Below are positions 1 through 12,929 of a stretch of DNA of 54,417 nt, in pieces (position 1 is the first letter of the stretch; the number at the start of each line of letters is the position of its first letter). Under the pieces are notes generated by a model. That model made no database searches. It was not told where the DNA came from and saw only the letters and a program-made list of their open reading frames with translations. Position numbers and translations under genes: made by a program. Origin of the DNA: an uncultured Sphingomonas sp. (GTDB taxonomy: Bacteria > Pseudomonadota > Alphaproteobacteria > Sphingomonadales > Sphingomonadaceae); contig CAJYIX010000036.1 of assembly GCA_913775315.1 (NCBI GenBank), positions 1 through 54,417 of the forward strand, in the 5' to 3' direction.

Positions 1-4191
<4,191 letters not shown>

Positions 4192-4211
4192 TCGTTCGGG
4201 CCTGAATGAGA

Positions 4212-4249
4212 AAAGCCGCCGTCGGGGATGCCCGGCGGCGGCTTTTTCT
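4212..4249 (+). terminator. Intrinsic terminator of rpoC
   Basis: A 15-bp stem (4212-4226 with 4231-4245, one G-T wobble) closes on a GATG loop and is followed by a T-rich run. It starts 20 bases after the rpoC stop and should end the rpoBC transcript. Confidence 0.9.
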
Positions 4250-4265
4250 TTGCCCGGAGAGCACC

Positions 4266-4290
4266 GTCACCCCGGACTTGATCCGGGGTG
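4266..4290 (+). repeat. Short palindromic repeat, family A, single unit
   Basis: GTCACCCCGGACTTGATCC followed by GGGGTG is a palindromic unit with a CCCCGGA/TCCGGGG stem. The same unit recurs at 5638-5740, 43427-43455, 49499-49594 and 51903-52006. This copy lies between the rpoC terminator and the 3' end of modC, five bases from the modC stop codon. Confidence 0.8.
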
Positions 4291-4295
4291 AAAAG

Positions 4296-4916
4296 TTACA
4301 TTTTGACGATCCGATTGCCCAAGCGAGACGCTTCGTCCTGATCGTGCGTCACCAGCAGGATCGGCAGCTTAAGCCGGTCGCGCACATCCTCCACCGCACG
4401 CGCCACTTCCTCGCGCCGCGCGCGGTCTAGGAAGCTGGTTGGCTCGTCGAGAAGGAGGAAGCGCGGCCCCGACAGCAGCGCGCGGCCGATCGCCACCCGC
4501 CGCGCCTCGCCGCCCGACAAGGTGCGCGGGCGGCGGGTGAGCAGGTGGCCGATGCCGAGCAGCTCGACGACCGCGCCGAACTCGATCCAGCGCGCATCGG
4601 TCCGCGCGCGCCGCTCGCCATAGTGCAGGTTCGCCGCGACGCTCATGTGCGGAAACAGCCGCCCGTCCTGGAAGACATAGCCCGCCCGGCGCCGCTCGGG
4701 CGGCAGATCGATGCCGGCGGCACTGTCGAACAGTGTCTCGCTGCCGACGCGGACATGCCCCTCGTCGGGGCGCAGCAGGCCGGCAACCATGTCGAGTACA
4801 GTCGTCTTGCCCGCGCCGGAGGGGCCGAACAGGACGGTGACGCCCTCCCCGCCCTCGACATGCGCGGCGACCAGCGTATCGCCGCGGCGCTTTACCAGTG
4901 ACAGGTCAAAGGCCAT
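4296..4916 (-). CDS. modC: Molybdate ABC transporter ATP-binding protein, short form
   Basis: This is the cytoplasmic ATPase of a molybdate (or related oxyanion) importer. The 206-aa product has Walker A GPSGAGKTT near residue 32, the ABC signature LSGGEARR, Walker B FLLLDEPTS and a switch histidine in VTHDQDE. It stops directly after the ABC domain (ending RLGNRIVKM). E. coli ModC is about 352 aa and continues into an oxyanion-binding TOBE/Mop domain that is absent here. ATG at 4916 was chosen; a GTG at 4922 is two codons upstream. The start overlaps modB, so translation is probably coupled. A palindromic repeat lies immediately after the stop. The molybdate assignment leans on modB; the ABC domain alone would not fix the substrate. 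Confidence 0.85.
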   Translation of the reverse strand: MAFDLSLVKRRGDTLVAAHVEGGEGVTVLFGPSGAGKTTVLDMVAGLLRPDEGHVRVGSETLFDSAAGIDLPPERRRAGYVFQDGRLFPHMSVAANLHYGERRARTDARWIEFGAVVELLGIGHLLTRRPRTLSGGEARRVAIGRALLSGPRFLLLDEPTSFLDRARREEVARAVEDVRDRLKLPILLVTHDQDEASRLGNRIVKM

Positions 4917-5598
4917 GGCCACCCCGCCGCCGGGTCAGTACTTCGGACGCGACCAGCGCCGCCAGCGACAGCGCGACCGAGATCGCCGCCAGCCGCCAGA
5001 CCTGCGCATCCCCGCCGGGAATCTGGAGCGCGGAATAGATCGCGATCGGCAGCGTCCGGGTCTCGCCCGGCACGTTCGAGACGAAGGTGATCGTCGCCCC
5101 GAACTCGCCGAGCGCCCGCGCAAAGCCCAGCACCGCCCCCGCAAGCACGCCCGGCAGGCTGAGCGGCAGCGTCACGGTCAGGAACGTATCAAGCCGCCCT
5201 GCCCCCAGCGTCCGTGCTGCGCCCTCGACCCGCCGGTCAACCGCCTCGATCGACAGCCGCATCGCGCGGACCATCAGGGGGAGCGCCATCACCCCCGCCG
5301 CGATCGCCGCGCCGGTCCAGCGGAACAGGACGCTCACCCCGAACCAGCGCTCCAGCGGGCCGCCCAGCACACCCGAGGGTGCGAACGCGATCAGCAGGAG
5401 CCAGCCGGTGACGACCGGCGGCAGGACGAGCGGCAGATGGACGATGCCGTCGAGCAGCACGCGACCGGGGAAGCGCCCGCGCGCTAGGAAGTAGGCCAGC
5501 CCGAACGCGATCGGCAGCGTCGCGGCGATCGCCACCCCGCCGACCAGCAGCGACAGGCGAACGACTTCCCATTCGTCGGCGGAGAGGGTGAGCGGCAC
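4906..5598 (-). CDS. modB: Molybdate ABC transporter permease
   Basis: This inner-membrane permease (230 aa, GTG start) has about five hydrophobic helices. The EAA-type coupling loop GAARTLGAGRLDTFLTVTLP contacts ModC, and ALGEFGATITF after it is typical of molybdate/tungstate permeases. The 3' end overlaps modC. No periplasmic binding protein (modA) is present on either side: upstream on this strand are a repeat doublet (5638-5740) and then an unrelated glycosidase. The pair therefore depends on a ModA encoded elsewhere or is a remnant. No convincing Shine-Dalgarno precedes the GTG, so the exact start is uncertain. A ModE-type operator was not seen. Confidence 0.87.
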   Translation of the reverse strand: MPLTLSADEWEVVRLSLLVGGVAIAATLPIAFGLAYFLARGRFPGRVLLDGIVHLPLVLPPVVTGWLLLIAFAPSGVLGGPLERWFGVSVLFRWTGAAIAAGVMALPLMVRAMRLSIEAVDRRVEGAARTLGAGRLDTFLTVTLPLSLPGVLAGAVLGFARALGEFGATITFVSNVPGETRTLPIAIYSALQIPGGDAQVWRLAAISVALSLAALVASEVLTRRRGGHGL

Positions 5599-5637
5599 GT
5601 CGGCTGTGTACGGCGGGGTTTCGTCGGGTGGAAGAAG

Positions 5638-5740
5638 GAAGAAGCGGGACCCCGACTCGGAGGCCGGGGTGACGTACGGGTTGAGAATTGCCCTCTGCGA
5701 CCGATCGTCACCCCGGGCTTGACCCGGGGCCCGCTTCTTT
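5638..5740. repeat. Family A palindrome doublet (REPIN-like)
   Basis: Two family A units lie in inverted orientation: 5638-5674, starting GAAGAAGCGGGACCCCG, and 5707-5740, ending CGGGGCCCGCTTCTTT. Both the stem and the outer GCTTCTT tail are shared, so the pair forms a composite of about 103 bp that could fold into one long hairpin. It fills the gap between the GH127 stop codon and modB. The doublet architecture matches REPIN/BIME elements, which are mobilised in trans by RAYT transposases. No such gene is in the window. Confidence 0.75.
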
Positions 5741-7684
5741 TCAGGCCCGGCTCAGCTTCCAGTACGTCGCATATCGCTCGTGCGCGATGCGATGATAGGG
5801 CACCAGCCGCACCGCCTCCCCGTCCGCCGCCGCAATCGTGAAGGTGAGCGGCGCCCCTGCCGGCCGGATGCTCCGCGCCAGCACCGCAGGGTCGCCCGCC
5901 AATTGCGGCACCGCGACGGGCGCGTCATTATACTCACCGAACTTGCGCTCGTTGACGACGATATCGTCGCCGGGCTTCAACCCCTGCCGCCCCAGCGCGC
6001 CGGCCAGCACGAGCGGACCATAGGTAAAGGCGACGATATCGCGTGCCACCGGGATCGGCTCGAATCCAGCCTCCATCGCAAGGTCCAGCGTCACCTCGTC
6101 CCTGTCGCGCCATTCGCGCCCGATCTCGAGGAAGCGGCCGGGCGTATCTGATCGCATCGCCTCCGCCCCGTTGACGCGAACCACCGCCGTGCGGCTCCAG
6201 CCCGGATGGCGCAGCGCCAGCGTCAGTGTCCGCGGCGCCTTCATCGACCAGCGCAGACGCGTCGTCGCCTCGTCGGGAAACCGCGTGACCTGCGTCAGCG
6301 TCGCCCCCGCCTCCGCCCAGCGCACCGCCGAGGGGATGAACAGGTTCACGTACAGCGCGCGGTCGCCCCTGAAGTAGATCGAATCGCGATATTTGACGTG
6401 GTTCTCCATCCCCGTGCCCGTGCAGCACCAGAAGCTGTGCTCGGGGGTGTGATAGAGCTTCATGTAGCCGGGCTTCGCGCCCTGAAAATAGGTCGCCATG
6501 CCGCTGTCGGGGTCCTGCGACGCGAGGATGCCGTTGTAGAGCGTGCGCTCGTAATAATCGCCGTATTCGGCTTGCGGATCGTGAAGGAACATCGCGCGCG
6601 TCAGGCGCAGCATGTTATGCTGGCAGCACGTCTCCGACGCCTTGGGCGAGAAGACGTGCGCGGCGGTATCGACGGGTGCGAAGAAATGCTCGCCGTCGCC
6701 ATGCCCGCCCGTCGCGAAGGATCGGGTACGTGCGACCGTCCGCCAGAAGAAGCGCGCGGCATCGCGGTACTTCGCATCGCCCGTCGTTTCGTAGACGCGG
6801 TGGAAGCCGGTGATCTTCGGCACCTGCGTATTGGCGTGCAGGCCGTCGAGGTGATCCCGCGCCTTCGCCAGCGGGTCGAGGATCGCCTTGTGTGAGAAGC
6901 GCTGCGACAAGGCGCGATAGTCGGGATTGCCGGTCATCGCGAACAGGTCGGCATAGACCTCGTTCATGCCGCCATGCTCGACATCAAGCATCGCCTCGAA
7001 CGCGGCGTCGGACAGCGGGCGGCAGGCGGCGACGCCCCAGTCGGCCAGCCGGATCAGAACCGCGCGCGACGCGGCACTCTCCGCCAGCAGCGCCGCATCC
7101 CGCAGGCCCGCATAGATCTTGTGCAACGTGTACCACGGCACCCCCGTGATCGGCTGCCCCGCCAAATGCCGCGCGAGCAGCGCGGGGCCGTCGGGAAACG
7201 CGGTGACGAGGCCGCTCCCGCCCGCCGCCTGGCACGCCGCAAGCTCGCCCGCGATATGCCCGATCCGCTGCGCATAGCGCCGGTCGCGCGTGCTGCGGAA
7301 CGCCAGCGCGCAGGCCGAGAGATAGTGGCCGAGCGTATGGCCGTGGCAGTTGATATCCGCCCACATGGCCTCCGATTCCCACCCGCCATAGACGGGTGCG
7401 CGAGGCTTCAGCCCGGCATTGACGCGGAAATTGTGGAGCATTCGATCGGGATCGAGGCGGAGGAGATAGGCCTCGGTCATCCGCTGGGCGTGCAGGAACG
7501 GGCCGTCGTGCAGATCGACATCGGCCAGGTCGAACGCGGCGAGCATCGACGGCACCGCCGCGGCGGGCGGGGCAGGCGCGGCCCAACCCGCCGCCCCCTC
7601 GGCGCTGGCGAACATCACGGCGCCGGCGCCCGCGCTGGCCATGAACTCACGTCGCGATGCGCCGCGCCTACCCGATCCGATCAT
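5741..7684 (-). CDS. Exported glycoside hydrolase family 127 protein (beta-L-arabinofuranosidase-like, DUF1680)
   Basis: GH127 enzymes release beta-L-arabinofuranose from plant and microbial glycans with a zinc-bound cysteine nucleophile. The 647-aa product begins with a twin-arginine signal (SRREFMASAG, Arg11-Arg12, then an Ala-rich stretch to about residue 40), implying folded export. The (alpha/alpha)6 barrel shows ETCCQ at 351-355 and WCCTGTG with Cys420-Cys421. By motif comparison with Bifidobacterium HypBA1 these match zinc ligands Glu338/Cys340 and the Cys417/Cys418 pair, and Glu332 (GEHFF) is the likely acid/base. The catalytic set therefore looks intact. ATG 7684 has a good GGAGAGG five to six bases upstream. 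A hyphenated palindrome of GntR/FadR type lies upstream at 7701-7711. It stands alone, with no transporter or arabinose genes nearby. The true sugar may differ because the family is diverse. Confidence 0.88.
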   Translation of the reverse strand: MIGSGRRGASRREFMASAGAGAVMFASAEGAAGWAAPAPPAAAVPSMLAAFDLADVDLHDGPFLHAQRMTEAYLLRLDPDRMLHNFRVNAGLKPRAPVYGGWESEAMWADINCHGHTLGHYLSACALAFRSTRDRRYAQRIGHIAGELAACQAAGGSGLVTAFPDGPALLARHLAGQPITGVPWYTLHKIYAGLRDAALLAESAASRAVLIRLADWGVAACRPLSDAAFEAMLDVEHGGMNEVYADLFAMTGNPDYRALSQRFSHKAILDPLAKARDHLDGLHANTQVPKITGFHRVYETTGDAKYRDAARFFWRTVARTRSFATGGHGDGEHFFAPVDTAAHVFSPKASETCCQHNMLRLTRAMFLHDPQAEYGDYYERTLYNGILASQDPDSGMATYFQGAKPGYMKLYHTPEHSFWCCTGTGMENHVKYRDSIYFRGDRALYVNLFIPSAVRWAEAGATLTQVTRFPDEATTRLRWSMKAPRTLTLALRHPGWSRTAVVRVNGAEAMRSDTPGRFLEIGREWRDRDEVTLDLAMEAGFEPIPVARDIVAFTYGPLVLAGALGRQGLKPGDDIVVNERKFGEYNDAPVAVPQLAGDPAVLARSIRPAGAPLTFTIAAADGEAVRLVPYHRIAHERYATYWKLSRA

Positions 7685-7700
7685 ATCGCCTCTCCACTTT

Positions 7701-7711
7701 TAGTCTGACTA
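7701..7711. promoter_or_regulatory. Possible GntR/FadR-type operator upstream of the GH127 gene
   Basis: TAGTCTGACTA is an 11-bp hyphenated palindrome that fits the TNGTNNNACNA pattern recognised by FadR-subfamily GntR regulators. It lies 16 bases upstream of the GH127 start, just before the ribosome binding site, where a bound repressor could block transcription. The match is to a loose consensus and no GntR gene is in the window, so this is tentative. Confidence 0.3.
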
Positions 7712-7740
7712 TTACATCGGCTTTCCAGCGGCAAGGCACG

Positions 7741-7771
7741 AAAAAAGGGCCGGGGTCACCCCCCGGCCCTT
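7741..7771 (-). terminator. Intrinsic terminator of the TPR gene
   Basis: AAGGGCCGGGG (7745-7755) pairs with CCCCGGCCCTT (7761-7771) around a short loop. Read on the minus strand the stem is followed by a run of six T. It lies about 20 bases past the TPR gene stop and before the GH127 promoter region, insulating the two. Confidence 0.85.
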
Positions 7772-7792
7772 CCCATCGTCGATCAGAACCGA

Positions 7793-9058
7793 TCAGTTCG
7801 CGGGCGCGGCCCCGCCGCCACTGGTCGCCAGCCACTGCTTCCAGAAGGTCGCGATTTCGGCCTTCGGCGCAGTCTTGACCGCGTCGAACGCGGTCGCCGC
7901 CTCGGCGCGGTTGCCCGCACCGACCAGCGCGTTGCCGAGACGCAGGTTCACGGTCTCGGTATCGACGCCGCCCTTTTGCAGGCCAAGCTTGTAGAACTCG
8001 ACCGCCTTGGCGTAATTGGCGCTGCCCAGATACGCATCGGCGAGCTGCGCCGCCGCCTTGCCGTTCGGCGCGGCCTTTGCCTTCGGCTCCAGCGCCGCGA
8101 GCGAACCCTCGGTCTTGATCGCGGTGTTGGCGTCGTTCAGCAGCTGGGCGAGGCCGGTCGGCTGCACCTTGCCCTGCGCGCGGCCTTCCTCGATCGCCGA
8201 CTTGGTCTCGAACGGCAGGCCGACGCGGTAGGCGATGTCGCCATATTCGGCATAGTCGTTCTGGTCGGCCAGCACCTTGGTCACGCGCATCAGCCGGAAC
8301 AGGTCAAGCTTGCCCTGATTGTCGAGCTGCGCGCTGTCGCGATAGACGAGCAGCGAGCGGCGCCAGTTCTTGGCATTGGGATAGTCGTTGAGCTGCATGC
8401 GCAGCCACTTACTCACGCCCGCCGAATCCTTGGCGGCATAGAGCTTGGCAACGGCCAGGTCGTACCACGCGTCGGGCACCGGCTGGTTCGCTGCCTTCTT
8501 CATCTGCACGGCCTTTTCGAGCTCGGCGATACCGCCCTGCGCATTGCCCAGGTCGAACTGCGTCTGCGCCATGCTGAGCGTCAGGTTCTCGGTATCGGCA
8601 TAACCCGCCTGCTGCGCCTGCTGGAAATAGCGCAGCGCGCCCTGATAGTCCTTTTCCTGACGCGCGATGTCGCCGCGCACGAAGGCGAGCTTGCCCTTGT
8701 CGGCCGTCCGCGGGTCCGCGATCAGCGTGTCGATCGCGGCCTTCATGCCGGCGTTGTTCTTCTGGCGAGCCGACAGCGGCAGGCGCAGCTGCGCGGCGAA
8801 ATACTTCTCGTCGTCGTTCTTGACCTGCGCCTCAGCGGCGGCGAGCTGCGTTTCGGCGGTCGCGAGGTCGTTGGCCTGCAGCGCGGTCTGCGCGGCCATC
8901 GCCGCCTTGCGGAACTCCTCGCCGACCTTGAGCTGGGGGGCCTCGCCCTCCTTGCCCTTCTTCTGCTTCTGGACGGGGGCTGCCGGCGCCGCGGTCGCGA
9001 CGGCGACACCGCCGAGCGCCAGCATCGCGGTCAGCGCGGCCTTGGACACGATCGACAT
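7793..9058 (-). CDS. Exported tetratricopeptide-repeat protein
   Basis: This 421-aa protein has a Sec signal peptide (MSIVSKAALTAMLALGG..., probable cleavage in the ATAAPAAP region) and a Lys/Glu-rich segment after it. The rest is helical repeats consistent with TPRs, for example the FRKAAMAAQTALQANDLATA region, the LRYFQQAQQAGY region near the middle, and AKAVEFYKLGLQKGG near the C-terminus. TPR domains are protein-protein scaffolds, so a periplasmic scaffold role is the most that can be said. The reading frame stays open far upstream (to 9865), but ATG 9058 is chosen because it begins a proper signal peptide, has GAGGAG upstream, and avoids overlap with the SDR gene on the other strand. No catalytic motif is visible. 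Confidence 0.82.
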   Translation of the reverse strand: MSIVSKAALTAMLALGGVAVATAAPAAPVQKQKKGKEGEAPQLKVGEEFRKAAMAAQTALQANDLATAETQLAAAEAQVKNDDEKYFAAQLRLPLSARQKNNAGMKAAIDTLIADPRTADKGKLAFVRGDIARQEKDYQGALRYFQQAQQAGYADTENLTLSMAQTQFDLGNAQGGIAELEKAVQMKKAANQPVPDAWYDLAVAKLYAAKDSAGVSKWLRMQLNDYPNAKNWRRSLLVYRDSAQLDNQGKLDLFRLMRVTKVLADQNDYAEYGDIAYRVGLPFETKSAIEEGRAQGKVQPTGLAQLLNDANTAIKTEGSLAALEPKAKAAPNGKAAAQLADAYLGSANYAKAVEFYKLGLQKGGVDTETVNLRLGNALVGAGNRAEAATAFDAVKTAPKAEIATFWKQWLATSGGGAAPAN

Positions 9059-9155
9059 CTTCAGAAATCTCCTCTCGGGGTCCGATGCCCCTAAATGCCC
9101 GAGCGCCGCCAGACAAGCGGGCGCGGATGCGCGTCCGCCCGTGGCACTCGGGCGC

Positions 9156-9174
9156 TGAACGCATATTGAACGCA
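9156..9174. promoter_or_regulatory. Direct repeat TGAACGCA x2 with 11-bp spacing in a divergent promoter region
   Basis: TGAACGCA occurs at 9156-9163 and again at 9167-9174, one helical turn apart, between the divergently transcribed TPR and SDR genes. Direct repeats at 10-11 bp are typical of OmpR/PhoB-family response-regulator sites. The binding protein is unknown. Confidence 0.35.
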
Positions 9175-9229
9175 CCCTATCCCTAAGGCCGGAATTGACC
9201 GTGTGGTACGCGCCGCCTAGCGCCGCCCC

Positions 9230-9913
9230 ATGGGTAGTGCAGTCATCATCGGCGCCTCGGGCGGTATCGGCGGCGCGCTTGCCGACGCGATCGAGGAAGA
9301 AGGCAACCACAAACGCTTCTGGCGCTTTTCGCGCGCTCAGGGTCTCGACCTGACCGACGAGGCGAGCATCGCTGCCGCCGCCGAAAAGGTGGCGCAGGGG
9401 CCGGCGCCGAGCCTCGTCATCGTCGCCACCGGCATCCTTCACGACGCTGAGCACGGGCCGGAAAAGGCGCTGAAGGACCTCGATGCCGACTGGCTTGCGC
9501 GTGTCTATGCGGTCAACGCGATCGGTCCGGCACTGGTCGCCAAGCATTTCGTGCCGCTGTTTCCAAAGGCGGGGACGCCGACCTTCGCCGCGCTGTCGGC
9601 GCGGGTCGGCTCGATCGGCGACAATGCGCTCGGCGGCTGGCACGGCTATCGCGCGTCCAAGGCGGCACTCAACATGATGCTGCGCAACATCGCGATCGAG
9701 GCGCGCAGGAAGTATGATCGCACAATCGTCGTCGGGCTGCACCCCGGCACCGTCGATACGGGCCTGTCGAAGCCATTCCAGGGCAATGTCGCGCCGGGCA
9801 GCCTGTTCACCCCCGACCGCGCGGCGATGCAGCTCCTCGACGTGCTGGAGGGGCTGAAGCCGCACGACAGCGGCAAGGTCTTCGCCTGGGACGGCGCCGA
9901 AGTGCCGTTCTGA
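9230..9913 (+). CDS. Short-chain dehydrogenase/reductase (C-factor-like)
   Basis: This is a 227-aa NAD(P)-dependent oxidoreductase of the classical SDR fold. The nucleotide-binding motif GASGGIGG lies at residues 8-15. The catalytic region reads LSARVGSIGD (serine) and then YRASKAAL (Tyr and Lys, the YxxxK pair), followed by HPGTVDTGLSKPF. The pattern and the short length resemble the CsgA/C-factor type of SDRs, but the substrate cannot be inferred. The start at 9230 follows the divergent region shared with the TPR gene. A palindromic repeat doublet starts six bases after the stop codon. It appears to be a single-gene transcription unit. Confidence 0.85.
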   Translation: MGSAVIIGASGGIGGALADAIEEEGNHKRFWRFSRAQGLDLTDEASIAAAAEKVAQGPAPSLVIVATGILHDAEHGPEKALKDLDADWLARVYAVNAIGPALVAKHFVPLFPKAGTPTFAALSARVGSIGDNALGGWHGYRASKAALNMMLRNIAIEARRKYDRTIVVGLHPGTVDTGLSKPFQGNVAPGSLFTPDRAAMQLLDVLEGLKPHDSGKVFAWDGAEVPF

Positions 9914-9918
9914 CTGAC

Positions 9919-10025
9919 TCCCCTCCCTGACAAGGGAGGGGTTGGGGTGGGTCGGCCCGTTTGAGGCAACCGGTCCCCGTCATCGCCAGCCAACCCACCC
10001 CCGGCCCCTCCCTTGTCAGGGAGGG
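9919..10025. repeat. Family B palindrome doublet
   Basis: The unit at 9919-9952, starting TCCCCTCCCTGACAAGGGAG, recurs inverted at 9993-10025, ending CCCTTGTCAGGGAGGGGA. Each unit is itself palindromic (CCCTCCCTGAC...). They are separated by about 40 bp, giving a composite of about 107 bp between the SDR stop and gyrA. It differs in sequence from family A but has the same doublet architecture. Confidence 0.75.
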
Positions 10026-10136
10026 GAGAGCCGCACGTGGCTCGCCCCCCGCGCACGCGGGCGCGCGAGGCTTGTTTGGCCGGGCGTACGGGTCTAGGAC
10101 CGCACGCAACCACCCACACGAAAGCGAAAGCCTGCC

Positions 10137-12929
10137 TTGACCGACGAGACGTTGCTCGCCGACCCTTCGGACATTTCCCCCATCTCGATCGTCGACGAGA
10201 TGAAGTCGAGCTATCTCGACTATGCCATGTCGGTCATCGTCTCGCGCGCGCTGCCCGACGTGCGCGACGGGCTGAAGCCCGTGCATCGCCGCATCCTGTT
10301 CTCGGCCAGCGAGAGCGGCTTCACCTACAACAAGCCCTATCGCAAGTCGGCGCGCATCGTCGGCGACGTGATCGGTAAGTATCACCCGCACGGTGACACC
10401 GCGATCTACGACGCCCTCGCGCGCATGACGCAGGACTGGTCGATGCGCGTGCCGCTGATCGACGGCCAGGGCAATTTCGGCTCGATGGACCCCGATCCGC
10501 CGGCCGCGATGCGTTACACCGAAGCGCGGCTGAACAAGGTCGCGGGCGAACTGCTGGCCGATCTCGACAAGGACACCGTCGACTTTCAGCCCAATTACGA
10601 CGGGTCGGAGCATGAGCCGACCGTCCTGCCCGCGCGCTTCCCGAACCTGCTGGTCAACGGCGCGGGCGGTATCGCGGTCGGCATGGCGACCAATGTGCCG
10701 CCTCACAACCTCGGCGAAGTCGTCAACGCCTGCCTTGCCTATGTCGACAGCCAGGGCGCGGTGACGGCGGACGAGCTGATGGAGATCGTCCCCGGCCCAG
10801 ACTTTCCCACCGGCGCGATCATCCTCGGCCGGTCGGGCATCCGTTCGGCGCACGGCACCGGCCGCGGCTCGATCATCCTGCGCAGCCGTCACACCTTCGA
10901 GCAGCGCGGCGAGCGGCGCTCGATCATCCTCACCGAGATCCCGTTCCAGCAGGGCAAGAACGCGCTGGTCGAGAAGATCGCCGAGGCCGCGAAGGACAAG
11001 CGCGTCGAGGGCGTCAGCGACATTCGCGACGAATCGAACCGCGAGGGCGTGCGGATCGTCATCGACCTGAAGCGCGACGCGACGCCCGAGGTGGTGCTCA
11101 ACCAGCTCTGGCGCCACACGCCCGCGCAGTCGAGCTTCGCGGCCAACATGCTCGCGATCCGCGGCGGGCGGCCCGAGCTCCTCAACCTGCGCGACATCAT
11201 CGAGAGCTTCGTCAAGTTCCGCGAGGAAGTCATCACCCGCCGCTCGAAATACGAGCTGGCCAAGGCCCGGGACCGCGCGCACATCTTGCTCGGCCTCGTC
11301 ATCGCGGTCACCAACCTCGACGAGGTGGTCCGCATCATCCGCGGGTCTGAAAGCCCGGCGGCGGCGCGCCACGCGCTCCTCATGCGCGAATGGCCGATCG
11401 GCGAGATCATCCAGTATATCCGCTTGGTCGAGGCGATGGACGAGGAGGTCGTGGGCGACACCTATCGCTTGTCCGACGTTCAGGTCCGCGCGATCCTCGA
11501 CCTGCGCCTCCACCGCCTGACCGCATTGGGCCGTGACGAGATCGGCGGGGAGCTTGCCGAACTCGCCGCCTCGATCGCCGAGCTGCTCGAGATCCTCGGC
11601 AACCGGGTCAAGCTCTATGAGGTGATGCGCGGCGAGCTGGTCGAGGTGCGCGACGCCTTCGCCACGCCGCGCCGGACCGAGATCGCCGCCGCCGCCGACG
11701 GGATCGAGGACGAGGACCTGATCGAGCGCGAGGACATGGTCGTCACCGTGACCATGCAGGGCTATATCAAGCGCACCCCGCTCGACGCCTTCCGCGCTCA
11801 GGCGCGCGGCGGTAAGGGCCGCGCAGGCATGGCGACCAAGGACGAGGATGCGGTCACCAACCTGTTCGTGACCTCGACGCACACGCCGGTGCTGTTCTTC
11901 TCCACGCTCGGCCGCGTCTATCGCATGAAAGTCTGGCGTCTACCCGAAGGCGGGCCGGCGACGCGCGGGCGGCCGATGGTCAACCTGCTGCCGCTAGCCA
12001 AGGACGAGACGATCTCGACTGTGCTGCCCCTGCCCGAGGACGAGAACGAGTGGGGCAAGCTCCACGTCATGTTCGCGACCGCCAAGGGCAATGTCCGCCG
12101 CAATTCAATGGACGCGTTCGCCAACGTGCCCACTGCCGGCAAGATCGCGATGAAGTTCGAGGACGAGGATGCCGACGACCGGCTGATCGGCGTGGCCCTG
12201 CTCGAAGAAGGCGACGACGTGCTGCTGGCGACGCGGCTGGGCAAGGCGATCCGCTTCCAGAGCGAGGATGTGCGCGAGTTCCAGAGCCGCAACTCGACCG
12301 GCGTGCGCGGCATGCGCCTCGCCGATGGCGACAACGTCATCTCGCTGTCGGTGCTGCACCGCTCGGGCGCGAGCCAGGAAGAGCGCGAGGAGTATCTGCG
12401 CTTTGCCCCCTGGAAGCCCGAGCGCGAGGGCGAGCCGGCGAACCCCGAGCGCCTCGCCGAACTGGCGGAGGCCGAGCAGTTCATCCTCACCGTCTGCGCC
12501 AACGGCTATGGCAAGCTGTCCTCGGCCTATGAATATCGCCGCACTGGCCGCGGCGGTCAGGGCATCACCAATATCGACAATATCCGCCGCAACGGCCCGG
12601 TCGTGGCGAGCTTCCCCGCCTCGACCGCGGACCAGCTGATGCTCGTCACCGATCAGGCCAAAATGATCCGCATGCCGCTCGCCTCGCTGCGCGTCATCGG
12701 CCGCGGGTCGGCGGGCGTGCGGCTGTTCAACGTCGCGGACAACGAGCATGTCGTCGGCGTCGCCCGCATCGACGAGGAGCCGGAGCCCGAGAACCCGGCA
12801 GAGGCCGCGGTCGCCGAGGAACTTGAGGAAATCGCCGAGGTCGAGGCGGACAAGTCGATCCAGCTCGATGACGGCACCGGCCCCGACACGATCAGCGAGC
12901 GCGTCGAGGAGGACGATGATGGCGAATGA
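10137..12929 (+). CDS. gyrA: DNA gyrase subunit A
   Basis: GyrA forms the DNA breakage-reunion half of gyrase (A2B2), which introduces negative supercoils. The 930-aa product starts at TTG 10137. The active-site tyrosine is Tyr127 in AMRYTEARL. The quinolone region reads [10 protein letters not shown] with Thr88 and Asp92 at the positions of E. coli Ser83 and Asp87; threonine there is a natural wild-type residue in some species. A GyrA-box QARGGKG starts at residue 555, one substitution from the canonical QRRGGKG, which separates this from ParC. Six-bladed C-terminal pinwheel repeats follow, then an acidic tail. The stop overlaps the next gene, suggesting coupling. An upstream palindrome doublet occupies part of the leader. 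No strong Shine-Dalgarno is evident. Confidence 0.96.
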   Translation: MTDETLLADPSDISPISIVDEMKSSYLDYAMSVIVSRALPDVRDGLKPVHRRILFSASESGFTYNKPYRKSARIVGDVIGKYHPHGDTAIYDALARMTQDWSMRVPLIDGQGNFGSMDPDPPAAMRYTEARLNKVAGELLADLDKDTVDFQPNYDGSEHEPTVLPARFPNLLVNGAGGIAVGMATNVPPHNLGEVVNACLAYVDSQGAVTADELMEIVPGPDFPTGAIILGRSGIRSAHGTGRGSIILRSRHTFEQRGERRSIILTEIPFQQGKNALVEKIAEAAKDKRVEGVSDIRDESNREGVRIVIDLKRDATPEVVLNQLWRHTPAQSSFAANMLAIRGGRPELLNLRDIIESFVKFREEVITRRSKYELAKARDRAHILLGLVIAVTNLDEVVRIIRGSESPAAARHALLMREWPIGEIIQYIRLVEAMDEEVVGDTYRLSDVQVRAILDLRLHRLTALGRDEIGGELAELAASIAELLEILGNRVKLYEVMRGELVEVRDAFATPRRTEIAAAADGIEDEDLIEREDMVVTVTMQGYIKRTPLDAFRAQARGGKGRAGMATKDEDAVTNLFVTSTHTPVLFFSTLGRVYRMKVWRLPEGGPATRGRPMVNLLPLAKDETISTVLPLPEDENEWGKLHVMFATAKGNVRRNSMDAFANVPTAGKIAMKFEDEDADDRLIGVALLEEGDDVLLATRLGKAIRFQSEDVREFQSRNSTGVRGMRLADGDNVISLSVLHRSGASQEEREEYLRFAPWKPEREGEPANPERLAELAEAEQFILTVCANGYGKLSSAYEYRRTGRGGQGITNIDNIRRNGPVVASFPASTADQLMLVTDQAKMIRMPLASLRVIGRGSAGVRLFNVADNEHVVGVARIDEEPEPENPAEAAVAEELEEIAEVEADKSIQLDDGTGPDTISERVEEDDDGE

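Noticed and set aside
9059-9865. N-terminal extension of the TPR protein
   Set aside because: The frame is open by chance. The signal peptide starts at 9058, and the extension would overlap the SDR gene on the other strand.
10395-10412. GyrA Thr88 read as a quinolone-resistance mutation
   Set aside because: Threonine at the Ser83-equivalent is the wild-type residue in some species, such as Pseudomonas aeruginosa, so resistance cannot be claimed from it.
9807-11882. 691-codon open frame opposite gyrA
   Set aside because: It is a shadow of gyrA that crosses the repeat doublet. No start signal or domain is present.
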